Notes: generated from the letters alone by a model not told the origin. A stretch of DNA of 64,000 nt from Ignelater luminosus (GCA_011009095.1 VTPC01090932.1:62001-126000), one strand, 5' to 3'; positions 22,726 through 34,178 are shown, numbered from the stretch's first letter. Numbers and translations are program-made.

Positions 22726-23229
22726 GACGTCAGCCATACTACGGAGTAACGCGCTCACGAGTATCTTTCTAACCTAAAATTACATCGACGTGCCTACGTT
22801 CCGTGATTTCTTGTGGTCTCTTTGTTTTGTGGTTTTTACAATTTATTTTATCCTATTTAAAGATCAGTATTTTTCAAGACTAAATCTGCTTTTTGTGAGT
22901 TAATCGAGGTAAGTTAGATTTAACGTATTCAAAGTGTAATAATAAATTTTAAAACTGCATAATTATTTCAATTTGAAAAGTTACGTTTTTGCGATACCTT
23001 TTACAGGCGAAAAAAAATAAATTTATTTTAATGGTTCACTATCAAACTGAAACACAGAATGCAGATGGTTTATGGATTTACTTGTCACAATCATCTATTG
23101 AACAATTTGAACAAGCTTTTCCTGAAGCAATGGATGCATCTGTTACGAGTCCAATACTGTTAGTGGTTTATGCAATATTTAAACAATGATGACATACGTA
23201 TTAAATATTACATTTATGTCTGATGAAGC
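22726..23229. other. Unassigned DNA with a short open frame
   Basis: A frame from about 23029 to 23189 (MVHYQTETQNADGLWIYLSQ...) is followed by the transposase remnant. I do not recognise it, and it does not match the N-terminus expected for that transposase. Confidence 0.3.
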
Positions 23230-23783
23230 ATAGTTTCGTTTATTGGGCTATGTGAACAGCTAAAATTACAGAATCTGGGCCACAGAGAATTTCTACAATT
23301 TTATGAAGAAACAAGTTTGCATCTCCTGAAGATTGGTGCATGGGTTGCGATGTCAAGACGGAGAATCTATGGTCCATTGTTTTTTAATGACACGATCAGT
23401 GGGGAGAGATACCGAGATAATAGTTTAACACCTTTCATCGAACAACTATTGGAGGATAAAATCCAGCAAGATGAAGCAGCAGCACATACAGCACGCAACA
23501 CTATTCGCTACTTGGAAGAGTTCTTTGATGACCGAGTGATTAGTTGTGGACGATGGCCTCCTCGGTCTCCCAATCTCATGCCATTAGATTTCTTGTATTC
23601 GGGCACTTGAAGAATTATGTTTACAGGAACTGTCCACAAAATATTAATGAATTAAAAGAGGCCATACAAAATGAAATTAATAATATATCACCAGAAACCT
23701 TAGCTTCAGTTTTTGATAGTATAAAAAATAGAGTTCAATTATGTTTAAAGAAACAGGGTGGCCATATCGAACCATTTGTGTAA
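23230..23783 (+). pseudogene. Tc1/mariner-superfamily transposase, C-terminal half
   Basis: Pieces in shifting frames read LGYVNS..NYRIWATEN, IGAWVAMSRRRIYGPLFFND, then QQDEAAAHTARNTIRYLEEF, RWPPRSPNLMPLDF and HLKNYVYRNCPQNINELKEA, ending KKQGGHIEPFV at 23783. Catalytic residues visible: Asp in QQDEAA and Asp in MPLDF, with 38 residues between by my count. A one-base shift lies near 23600 (LYSGT versus LFGHLKNYV). The N-terminal DNA-binding part is missing or unrecognisable. Confidence 0.75.
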
Positions 23784-24813
23784 TTTGTAAATTGCAATAA
23801 AATGTAAAATAACTAAATGAAATTGTAAAATTTAAGACAAATGTAGGCCATTATTTTTAATGAATTTTTGCTTTATAAATACATTATGGCAGCTGAAATG
23901 ATTGCGATTTTTAGTTCTGTGCTATCTACCATACCTAACTCTAAGTATTGTGTTATACTACTTTTACAAAATAAAAATATCATGTCAATTATTAGTCGTT
24001 ATTCATTCCCAGAACGCGATTGTGTTAAGACAGCTGCCAAAGTGCCGGTTTTGATAAATCATTTTTTTTAAATATAAAAATTAAAAGTTTAATGACTCTT
24101 GATAATTGAATGTGTATACCATTTATGTATGCATAACTATACAGAAAGATTCATTAATAAATAGTTTTAAATTTAAACGAGTTTGAACTTCAAATATTGT
24201 TTAGGTGACCGAGTATTGGTGTGTTTACCCTACCTACATAATTATCCTTTTACGGAAAATCTTTCATAGTAGACAAATTAAACTTAAATAAATTGAAAAA
24301 ATTAATAAAAAGCTCTCGTTAAACAGCTACATCAGCATTGTTTGAGTTTTATCTAATTCTTGATTTTTAAAATATCTTCGATATGTTGTCGTTTTTTAAT
24401 TTTCTAGTTTTATACATAATTATCTTTAAATACTTAAGTTTTTAAGTAGTTTCCTCATATTTATATATATCCAATAACCTGCTACTGGAAAACTACATTA
24501 TTTTAATTACAACAGAGCTGCCAATAATGCAAGATGTGTTGCCTAATCAACAGTAAATTTTGGGGTCACATGGATTGTAATCATATTCCATGTCCCAGTA
24601 TAGTCGTTGATTGACATGTATAGTATAGGTTCTAAATTCAAATCCAATCCAGACAAAATTCAGTTACGTTAATTTCAGATTATTTCTTGAAAGTAATAAT
24701 TATATTAATTCCTCAATAAGTTCAGACAATAATTCCAAAACCATTTTTCCTGGGAAGTCATTAATATGTAAGGAAAGAAGAGATAAAAGCTCCAAACCTA
24801 ATGATAGCGTAGT
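23784..24813. other. AT-rich intergenic DNA, no gene seen
   Basis: No gene or paired repeat recognised. Confidence 0.4.
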
Positions 24814-25474
24814 ATATACACCGTGTTCGTTTTAACATTTGCTATAGGGAATTAGTATGGGAAATCTGAAATATGCCAAATAGTTCGTTCTCGAATAAAA
24901 GTCGGTGAAATGAATAGTTGCAATCGATAGATAAGATATTCTAACGTACTGTCCAAAAATATTACCCTTCATATTGTACTAATATTGTAAAAATTGGTTT
25001 TTGTTATATGCAGTATGAAAAAGCATCATAAGTTTTTATTTCTAATTTATTATTTCTTGTACGTTTTTCGAATACAAGAATAATAACAAATTATTTAAAT
25101 TGTTATTAAATTAAAGATTAATGACAAATAAAATTAAAAAAAAAGGTCTTGCAACAGGGTTCGATCTTGCATTCGAAAAGCCCGTACGGTTTAGCAAGCA
25201 GTAATAACCATTGAACCACGGAGGCAAGTCGCGTCGACTTTTCAGTTTTAGGCTTTTAAAGTAATGTTTTGCAAGTAATTAATGAATTTATAATTTCTGA
25301 AGAATTGGGATTGTTATTAAGGGTAATATTTTTGGACAGTACGTTAGAATATCTTATCTATCGATTTCAACTATTAATTTCACCGACTTTTATTCGAAAA
25401 TGAACTATTTGGCATATTTCAGATATTCCATACTAATTCCCTACAGCAAATGTTAAAACGAACACGGTGTATAA
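24814..25474. mobile_element. Foldback element 1, 661 bp, 156-bp inverted arms
   Basis: The left arm 24814-24969 (starts TATACACCGTGTTCG, ends ATATTACCCTT) is the near-perfect reverse complement of the right arm 25319-25474. Landmarks in both arms are TTCTAACGTACTGTCC, AGATAAGATA and AAAGTCGGTGAAAT. The ~350-bp loop has no open frame but holds a tRNA-like segment on the minus strand. Confidence 0.85.
25157..25218 (-). other. tRNA-like Pol III box pair in foldback element 1
   Basis: On the minus strand TGGTTCAATGG (25218-25208) fits an A box. AGATCGAACCC (25167-25157) matches a B box at 8 of 11 positions. The gap is 40 nt, as in a tRNA-derived unit. The flanking stems do not pair as a functional tRNA would, so I call it tRNA-like only. 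Confidence 0.5.
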
Positions 25475-25554
25475 CTCTATAGTTTAAGTTGTAAGTTTAG
25501 TATGCAAAGTGAACAATTTTCAAAAAGCTATTTTTACTGTTGTAAGTAAGCATC

Positions 25555-26668
25555 ACGTACAATGTAGAGCAAATTAAATAATAATACAAGCGACGCCATT
25601 TAGAAACCTGCTTAACATTGGTGTATAACTGGTTGCGTTGGCGTCTTATATAGAGGGATGCTATCTTGGTTTATTTTGTATTTAATTGTAATATTTCCAT
25701 TTCTAATTTTATAAATTAGATATTTTCCCTATTACAGGAAGACTGGGGTTATTAAATTAATAAATTAAATTAATAAATTAAATACTAAAATAAATTAAAA
25801 TAAAGTAAACTTAAGATGATTATATTTAAGGGTAGTAGAAAAACCACAAGCAAAGTTACATTGGACCGCGTAACATCATATAATCACATCCTCAATCGAA
25901 ATCTGATTTTCCTTCACTGTTTTAGATTTGTTAAAAAATTGATCTATGACACAGAATTATCAAACTTTACTTTCTTCCCTAATCAAAAAAGTCAAATACT
26001 TGTTTTTACTATTTTTAAAATTATTATTGCAGTTCAATGACGTGTGACGTAAACATCAACAAAGACCTTGAAACAGCGTTTTATGGAGAATACGTCATTT
26101 ATTTCTTTAAAATACTTGCTTTAGTTTAGATGTTCTATTCGCAAATGTAATTTCCCTTAGAATTTGATAGCTTTTTTGTTAAATATGTTTTAATAAATAT
26201 GGACTTAATTAAAAAAATATATATAACAAAAGGGAAAGAAAGAATTACCAAATAACATAAGATTACAATTAGAAAAAAAGCAATCAAGAGGAGGAAAGGA
26301 GGATTCGAACCCCGAATTTCTGCTTGCAGGACCAAACCCCGTTGCACGACACCACTACGCCACCGACAGGTAAACATTCATTTTTGTGTTGTAAACGACA
26401 GAGAAAGCAGATTATCTTAAGTTTACTTTATTTTAATTTATTTCATTATTTAATTTATTAATTTAATAACCCCAGTTTTCCTGTAAAAGGGAAAATATCT
26501 AATTTATAAAATTAGAAATGGAAATATTAAAATTAAATACAAAATAAACCAAGATCGCATCCCTCTGTATAAGACGCCAACGCAACCAGTTATACACCAA
26601 TGTTAAGCAGGTTTCTAAATAGCGTCGCTTCGATTATTATTTAATTTGCTCTACACTGTACATTCTTT
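25555..26668. mobile_element. Foldback element 2, ~1.1 kb, ~260-bp inverted arms
   Basis: The left arm 25555-25816 and the right arm ~26405-26668 are inverted copies. Both contain GTAGAGCAAATTAAATAATA, AGCGACGC(C/T)ATTTAGAAAC, GGTGTATAACTGGTTGCGTT, GGCGTCTTATA and a run of TTAATAAATTAAA near the loop. The arms differ at scattered positions. The loop (~590 bp) contains a tRNA-like segment. No clear target duplication was found. Confidence 0.82.
26301..26362 (-). other. tRNA-like Pol III box pair in foldback element 2
   Basis: On the minus strand TGGCGTAGTGG (26362-26352) is a perfect A box and GGTTCGAATCC (26311-26301) a perfect B box, with a 40-nt gap. The seven bases before the A box do not pair with those after the T arm, so it does not look like a working tRNA gene; it is a tRNA-derived core. 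Confidence 0.6.
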
Positions 26669-26959
26669 TTAAATATTATTTTAATAGCTAAAAGAATGCT
26701 GATGTATAAATTAGGTTTGTAACTAGTTTATCAAATTTCTTACAAAAATTAGAACAGAAAAAATTTTATACGAACGTTTTCACCTAGCCTTATTTTTGTA
26801 ATTGTAAGTAAAAGCCTTTCAGTCAAGACTAGTTTCTTATGCCGATTTTTTCCACTTTTTTACAGATTTGGCTTTTCTACATGCGAGGATAATTTGAAAA
26901 GTTCTCGGAATGAAGATGAAAGAACATATATATTATCATAAATATCTGAACATAATCTC

Positions 26960-27901
26960 CTAAAACAGTAATACACTTGGTCCAACGTTTTTCCAGTGAT
27001 TCTACCCCTTTCTTGTAATGATCTTTCGGGGGCTGCTCAAAATAAGTGCAATTGCTGCAATGATCTCTTCGTTTGTCTTGAAATCCTTTCCAGCCACAGA
27101 TTGTTTTAAATTTGGAAAAAGGTTAAAGTCTGACGGTGCTAAATCCATAGAATAGGGCGGATGTCTCACAATTCATACCTTAATCCGCCCAATTTAACCA
27201 TTCCAATTGCACTTTTGTGAGGAGGTGCATTGTCCTTCTAATAAATCACCTTCTTTTTCTATAAACCAGACCTTTTTGCTTTAATATTTTTATTTAATTT
27301 GTCTAGAAGACTTGCATGATATGCTCCAGTAACGGTTTGACCCATTTCCAAGTAATCAATCAAAAGTATTCCGCTTGAGTCTCAGAATACCGACACCATA
27401 ACCTTACCAGCTGATGAAACCGACTTCGGGCTGAACAACCAGCTTCCGTCCACTGACTCGATTGCTGTTTTGTCTCCGATGGATCCAAGTTTCATCCATA
27501 GTTACAAATCACCGTAAAAAAATCCTTCCTATCCCTGTTAAAACGGTTCAAACAACTCTGTGATATTTGCAGTCGAATGCGTTTTTGACTGACAGTCAAC
27601 AAATGCGGCAACCATTTTGTGCAGAATTTTTTCACTGCCAAATCTTGTGTTAAAATATGGTAAACGCGTTCAGTGGAAATGCCGGCAGCCTTACCTAACT
27701 CAACAACTTTCAATCACCTGTCTGCAAAGACCATATCATTTTGTACCATTTCTGTAGCTGTCTCCGTAGTCCACTTTGAACAATGGAGAATGATGGTGCA
27801 GATTCCTTCAACACTTTTTGTAACCTTTCTTGAATTTCCGTCGCCGATAAACCTTCCAAAACACAAATTTTAATCACTGAACGAACTTCTGTTTTCTTCA
27901 T
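26960..27901 (-). pseudogene. Mariner transposase ruin
   Basis: The minus-strand start at 27901 reads MKKTEVRSVIKICVLEGLSA. The HTH-linker region follows (ELGKAAGISTERVYHILTQD, KWLPHLLTVSQKRIRL), then many stops, with KDNAPPHKSAIGMV near 27235 (second catalytic Asp) and further C-terminal pieces to about 26960. The protein is of the SETMAR/irritans-like mariner type. The large MULE transposon is inserted just 24-32 bp upstream of this start, separating the coding region from its 5' terminal repeat. Confidence 0.78.
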
Positions 27902-27924
27902 TTTGACAACACAAGTTTTTTGTC

Positions 27925-27933
27925 CTATAATTC
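27925..27933. repeat. MULE target-site duplication, left copy
   Basis: CTATAATTC, identical to 34179-34187 on the other side of the element. Confidence 0.9.
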
Positions 27934-28260
27934 ATGTCTGTGAAGATAGCTTTAGATTTAGATTTGGATTTGCAGTTAGCTGCCGAAATTACAGTTGACC
28001 AGTCAAGTACACAGCAAAAAAAAATTTCTAACTAATATCAGCAAAAATAAAAGCAAATAAACTATTCAATGATAGATATGAAAAAATTCAGCAGAAAATT
28101 TATCTTTCAAACGAAACGACCACTGAAAATCAATCTAAATTAACCGTATTATTTAAAATCAAAGTGGAAAGCAATCCAAGACAGAAATTAATGCACCTCA
28201 AAAACCACGGCTGGAATCACTTTGTCCTTTTGCTGCAAGACACTAGTTAATACCCTCTAT
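27934..28260 (+). repeat. MULE terminal inverted repeat, left
   Basis: It aligns with the reverse complement of 33850-34178 with only scattered differences and one-base indels. Landmarks include GTTAGCTGCCGAAATTACAG, GACCACTGAAAATCAA and CCACGGCTGGAATCACTTTG. Beyond it, similarity continues into one ~155-bp subrepeat unit. Confidence 0.88.
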
Positions 28261-28584
28261 CAAAACCGCTTTTCAAATTTACTTGCAACCCCGTTCTTGG
28301 GGGTTGATTTACTTTTTCATTGTGTTAACGCTTCTACACTACACCACACCACAATTTACCTATAGGAAGTCCAACACCTGATATAAGTGCAAATATTAAT
28401 TTGGTGAACTAGAGATAGTAGGGACAATGATATTACTAAATAAGTATTTGAAGAAGGTAACTTAACGTAGAACTTTGCAGCAAGTATACGAAACGTATGA
28501 AATGTATCTTTTTGTGCGGTCTAATGAGTTAATAGATTGTCCTACTATTTGTTATATATACCTTAGATTGTGAAACCGATTTTG

Positions 28585-31500
28585 TTATAAGTGAAGAAAT
28601 TCATCAAATGTGAAATTAGGTTCGAAGTCACTACCATAGTGTTCTTTGTGCAGAGTTGCTAAATCCGTTTTGCTTAATTTGTATCCGCTTACTTTATAAA
28701 ATATACTTTCACATATAGATGGCAAAAGAACATAACATCTGAACATGGTATCATCACACTCTGGAATTAACATTAAATATAAAGATATACTCCTAACTGT
28801 TGTATATGTAAAAAATTCTGAAACATAATGCCATTTCAGATGTTCTTTCCGTAGTTCGGGTTTTAATTTAGTAAAGCGTTCTGCTAAGTAGGTGTCCTTA
28901 CGCAACCATATGTCTATTAATTGCTGTTTATAAGATGTAATAAACATTTGTGTTTCTATATCATCGAGATCAACATTTGTAGTATAGTAACGTTGCCACG
29001 GTGTGATACAGTTACACATTAAACATACAAATTCGAAGCTGTCAGCAGACATTCTCTGTTCTTCTTCTGCTGTAATCTTTAAACAACTGGAGTGAACCCA
29101 TCTCCGGCATAATTTACATAAAATCCAGTTACTACCGATATCATGTTGTCCACAAACTAAACATAGTTCCCATACATCTGCTGAGCCGAGTAGTAAATAC
29201 CGTTGAAGGGTTAGCCTAAAGCTGTCAGGATCGAAGAAAGGAGATCGGTTTTGAAATAATTGGTCTTCACATAACAGTTTTACATAATAGATAATGAATA
29301 CGCCGTAATTGTACAAGTCTTTTTGTTTAGGTACATCAATATTACAAGATGACCACTTACGTACGTTTAGTTTGTTTTGTATTTGCGTACGATCTCTTCG
29401 AATTATAAATCTTTTAATTTTTGCTATTAATACGTCGTCATTAGTACCCGCCGATGGATTAGCTATGAAAATAATTTTTTTTTCTATATCTAAAATCACT
29501 AACACCCAATGATTTTGATTGACGTTGCAAGGAATAATTATATATTTAATACAGTTTAGGTGATGAGTAAAAGGTAGAAAGTTGTTGTAATCTTTTGTAT
29601 TAATATCATTAGATAGTAAGATCATGCTGGTAATAGTATCCAGATAAAGAACATCTGTTCTGTTTTTTAGCAATAAAATATAACAGCTATCTATAACGTG
29701 ATCGACAGCCATTTATTTTCGCATCCTAACGACAAAGAATGGTTATTTTCATCGGTAAGAAATGTAGAATAGTCTGAACTGTTTAATACTATCATTAAGT
29801 TGCTTTTTGATCTTTCATAAACACCTATCTTGAAATGTAGCTCTTTGAGACTGCAACATATGTAAAAATATGGATCAAGAAACAAACCATTTATTAACTT
29901 CCTCTCATCGACGCATGTAGACTTGTCACAAGATGTAGTGGTTGCTTTTTCATCAATACGCGGTATTTTTTCTTTTGAAGGCATACCGCTGTCATTATCT
30001 TCTGTTGTAGAAGCTGCACTTGCTCTATTTCCAAAGGAAACTTTTTCTGCAGCAGTAAACAGATTTTTAATGGCCACTGGGGTACTTGAAAAGTAAGTAC
30101 TTCAAACTCTTTTTTTACCTCGCCTTCTCCAGGTTTCTTTGGATTCCATATTGTCAATTTCCATATGTTCATCTTTGCTGGATTTTTGGGTGTACTCTCT
30201 TTCTGGGCTAATTTCGACTACCTTTACCTGTCTAAGTGATTTATCTTTTTTGGGAGCTTTACCTATATCTAGAACAATGCTTTTTAATAGAACCTCAGTC
30301 TTATTTCTCACAATATCTATAAATCTGTCCGCCATCAAATTCTTTTTTCCATTTAAAACATCGTGCTTCACTATTTTGAACCAAGATTCGGCGTTGGAAT
30401 TTCTATAACGAATGGTGTTGGATGCAACAGGCTTTAATTTTGACATAAGTGCTGACCACAAAGGTACGTACGGCTTCAACAAATATTTTGCAAAAGCAAG
30501 ATGAACATATGGATTGCATGTATGTTGATTACTCTCTGGAACAAGATAATAATTATCGAATACATCTGTATAGTAAAATGGTGAGTCCATAACTTGGCCG
30601 GATACGGGAAATTCTGTATCTTCGTATTCAGTAAACTCGTTTTTTCTTTGAATAAGATATCGGCACAGTTATCATCTTCATCGGGTAATAATAATTTTTT
30701 TGAAGATATAACATCAGCATTATCGTATTTTGATAGGAGTAAAATCATTACAGCTCTAAATCTTGTACAGATTGTGAGCCAATCCTCTTTCATTACTAGC
30801 ACCGCCATGTAATTTAAAATAATTTTGGCAACTGGTTTAGATGTATTCATACGAGATAGTCTGCTGGATACCATTTTCATAAAATGAGCGCAACAATTAT
30901 GTATCGTGATTAACTGAGAGAATGTTTCTTTTTGTACCTCTCCTGTTACATATTTAAAACAAATCCGCAAATAATGGTAAAGTGTAATATCGTTAAGACC
31001 CATGCAAAGAGATATCATATTTGCTACACTCCAATCCGAAACGACACTGTAGAAAAGTGGCCATTCTTTGTGGCAAGTTGTTTTGACAAAATACTTGAAA
31101 TGACGAAGAAAATTACCAATCGTGAGAGCATCATGCCTGGAAGTAATTAACTGTAACAAAGGTACAATATTTCCGTTTAAATTTACAACCCCAGCAAAAT
31201 ATAGAACTCGTTTTCCCAACTCGTGTTTAGATGGACGGACAACAGATCCCGTAGCATCAAAATATACAGTCAAAGGTTTATATTTATGTTTAGCAATGAT
31301 GTTCACGTGTCGCTTATTAAATAGATGAATTACCGTTCTTTACGAAGGAAACTGAACATATTTTGAGGTCACATCTGATTCTTCACAACTGCGTAGAAAT
31401 ATGTCAATGTAATCGCTTTTATGGAAATCCTCTTGAGCTAACGCTTCCGACCTGGCTTTGCGATATACCTCGGTAGATCTAATGTCTTGCCAATTTCCTT

Positions 31501-32587
31501 CTTGAAACACTTTTTCATCGACATTTTTAATCGCTTCCTCTCTAACTTGTACTGCACTTTTAAGTAACAAAGCTTGCTTTACCTCTCTACGTTCAGTACC
31601 TCTTAACAGGTAAGCAAATTCTTGATTTCCGTGGTTAGGCTCCAACGGACCCTTCAACAAAAATATTTTAAAATGACTGCTGTTTTCTTTTACAAAGGTC
31701 TCGATACTATAGTAACAGCATTGTCTATGTCGACATTTGGCGTATTCCACAAATGTTGGGCCCGTTGACTTTTTTCTTCGATGAATTCCTTTAAATAGTA
31801 ACGAGCAAGTTATACCCTTTTGTGGCAAGCACTTTTTAAGAAATAAACGTCTGCTATCATTGTCTGTGAAACTGATACTTTCTAAAAATTCAATCACTAA
31901 ACGGAAACGATGAGTATTACAAAACATAGCTGTCGTGACAGAACTCAAAGTTTTACTGACATCTAAGGCAGTTGGTGAAGAAGTAAAAATACAACTACGA
32001 ACGCTTTCTGCAACGGAAAGGGGAACATTACAAGAAATAGCTGTTATGCCAGAAGTCGAAGTTTCACTGATATCTAAGGGAGTTAGAAAGGGAGGAGTAA
32101 GGGTGCAGCTATTAACCTTTTTTACCAAGGAAACCGGAGAATAGTCGTTTTCCATGGGTTCTGCATTTTCTAATCTTTTGTAAATAAAATAAAAAGCCCG
32201 CCTGTTACGAAAGGAATTTTTTTTGTTTAATCTTAAACAAGCCTTTCCAAAAATACCTTCCTTCTGTCTGTAAGATAAATTAACATTAGAATATTGAGTT
32301 TTTAGTTCATTCACAGCACCTAAGATATTCTTTTTATATGCAGCATTTAAAGCAACCTTCCTATCTTGAAGTGCAGTAGTAAAGTATTCGGCATTCCTGT
32401 GAATAACACGAAATATCTCACTGGGATGTCATATTTTCTTATTACGTAATGTGGTTAAAACTTTCTTAAACAACTTATCCTTTGGTTTTAATGAAACTAG
32501 AAAATCGTAAGTGACAGAAGTACCATATATCTGCTTAAAAGCAGCTGCTATTTGTGTCAGCATATTGCTTTTTGTCGAGACGCCCAT
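28585..32587 (-). pseudogene. MULE transposase with C48 protease and PHD finger domains (broken)
   Basis: One gene read from ATG 32587 (MGVSTKSNMLTQIAAAF) to the stop at 28585, about 1,330 codons. Lesions: TGA at 32431-32429, TAA at 31342-31340, a frameshift near 30600, TGA at 30104-30102 and a frameshift near 29700. All pieces otherwise follow in order. Domains, with approximate residues: Cys/His zinc-binding region (KCRHRQCC, ~282) of FLYWCH/WRKY-GCM1 flavour; DDE core with Asp in VYFDATGS (codon 31258), Asp in VVSDWSVANM (31036) and Glu in NAESWFKIVKH (30389); Ulp1/C48 domain with NQNHWVL (His 29511) and Gln in PKQKDLYN (29325); PHD finger 29166-29017, spacing C-x2-C-x11-C-x2-C-x4-H-x2-C-x19-C-x2-C. 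The expected protease Cys is Tyr at 29307-29305, and the Asp position reads Asn (IANP). The transposase would cut and insert the element; the roles of the protease and PHD finger are inferred only. Confidence 0.85.
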
Positions 32588-32629
32588 AGTATCTAGTATA
32601 GTATTGTTGATATATAGAAAAACAACAAT

Positions 32630-32910
32630 TTAGACAAAAGGAAACCAAGAACTAAGGGGCCACAAGAACAAAGAGGCTTAACAGTTTTAAATTAAATCTG
32701 AGAACAAAGAACGGAGAATTAAAGAACAATGACAAACAGACTTAACAGTTATTAAATTAAATTTGGAAAAAAGGAAACCAAGAACTAAAAGACCACAAAA
32801 ACAAAGAGGCTTAACAGTTATTAAATTAAATCTGGGAACAAAGAACAAGAACAATGACAAACAGGCTTAACAGTTATTAAATTAAATCTGAGAACAGAGA
32901 ACGGAGAACT
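32630..32910. repeat. Tandem repeat array (~56-69 bp units) upstream of the MULE gene
   Basis: CTTAACAGTTATTAAATTAA recurs at about 32677, 32741, 32810 and 32866, linked by GAACAAAGAAC / AAGGAAACCAAGAACTAA segments. It starts about 45 bp upstream of the transposase ATG, so it overlaps the likely promoter. Confidence 0.8.
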
Positions 32911-33189
32911 AACTTTCAACAATAACAAACAATTCAAAAAAGGAGTAATAAGAATTACTACAATAAAAAATAGAGGTTACCGTACACTATAATTGCAGCA
33001 AAAATAAACTGATACCAAGCCCAAAATATCTTCCAAACTTCATATAGTACTTAGCTCCTTATATATACATTTGACACTACATTTATAGCAGGAAAAGATA
33101 CTACCGACGTCTATCACAAGTGTTTTGTACTACTACATATACATTAAACTACTTCATCAAAACGTAAACTGTGTAACTATGTGAATGTA

Positions 33190-33900
33190 AATCCACCCCA
33201 AAGGACGGGGTTATAAGAAAACCTGATACGCTGCATTAGTAGACAGTATCAAGTAGTGTCTTCAGTCAAAAGGACAATGTGATTGTATTTGTCCTCCTCG
33301 AGATATGAAGAGTAGTGTAAACCCATTATAGCAATACAAAAGTACATAAATCCACCCTTAGGACGGGGTTGAAGAAAATCTGAAATGATATGTTGGTAGA
33401 CAGTATTAAGTAGTATCTTGCATCAAAAGGACAATGTCACTGTAGTTGTTCTCTTCGAAATATGAAGAATAGTGTAAACGCGGTATAGAAATAGAAAAGT
33501 ACATAAATCCACCCCCAAGAACGTGGTTGCAAGTAAATTTGAAAAGCGGTTCTGACAGAGGGTATTATGTAGTGTCATCTACCAAAAGGACAATGTGATT
33601 CTCGCTTGCCTTTTGGAGATATTAAGGATAGTATAGAAGCGTTAACACAATGAAAAAGTAAATCCACCCCCAAGAACGGGGTTGCCAGTAAATTTGAAAA
33701 GGGGCTTAGATAGATGCGTCATGTACCAAAAAGACAATGTGATTCTCGCTTGCCTTCTAGTGATATGAAGCATAGTGTAGACGCGTTATCACGTTCAAGA
33801 ACTAATTCCACCCCTAAGAACGGGATTGCGAAAAAATTTAAAGAGGGGTTTTGGTAGAGTGTGTTAAGTAGTGCGTTGCAGCAAAAGGACAAAGTGATTC
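33190..33900. repeat. Subterminal tandem array, five ~155-bp units
   Basis: Units begin AATCCACCCC(N)AAGAACGGGG at about 33191, 33350, 33507, 33662 and 33805, spacings 159, 157, 155 and 143. Each also carries CAAAAGGACAATGTGATT. The left end of the element holds about one such unit, inverted, near 28270-28360. Confidence 0.85.
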
Positions 33901-34178
33901 CAGCCGTGGTTTCTGAGGTGCATTAATTTCTGTCTTGGATTGCTGTCCACTTTGCTTTTAAATAATACGGTTAATTTAGTTTGATTTTCAGTGGTCGTTT
34001 CGCTTGAGAGATAAATTTTCTGCTGAATTTTGTCATATCTATCATTGAATAGTTTATTTGCTTTTATTTTTGCTGATATTAGTTAGAATTTTTTTTGCTG
34101 TGTACTTGACTGGTCAACTGTAATTTCGGCAGCTAACTGGAAATCCAAATCTAAATCTAAAGCTATCTTCACAGACAT
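33850..34178 (-). repeat. MULE terminal inverted repeat, right
   Basis: Reverse-complement partner of 27934-28260. Confidence 0.88.

Larger units (their letters stand above)
27934..34178 (-). mobile_element. 6.2-kb Mutator-like (MULE) transposon, foldback/NOF-like layout
   Basis: The borders are set by a perfect 9-bp direct repeat CTATAATTC at 27925-27933 and 34179-34187. Nine-bp duplications are characteristic of Mutator-like elements. Both ends start ATGTCTGTGAAGATAGCTTT and stay inverted repeats for about 320 bp. Inside lie one long minus-strand transposase frame (28585-32587), a ~64-bp tandem array just upstream of it (32630-32910) and a ~155-bp tandem array next to the right terminus (33190-33900). 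Long termini with subrepeats around one large gene recall Drosophila FB/NOF. No other gene is seen within the element. Confidence 0.9.

Noticed and set aside
26288-26372. Possible functional tRNA gene
   Set aside because: A and B boxes are perfect, but the acceptor-stem positions do not pair and the segment lies in a foldback loop; called tRNA-like instead.
27934-34178. Assignment to the KDZ (Kyakuja-Dileera-Zisupton) superfamily because of the Ulp1-like domain
   Set aside because: The perfect 9-bp target duplication and long inverted ends fit Mutator-like elements better; profile searches would settle it.
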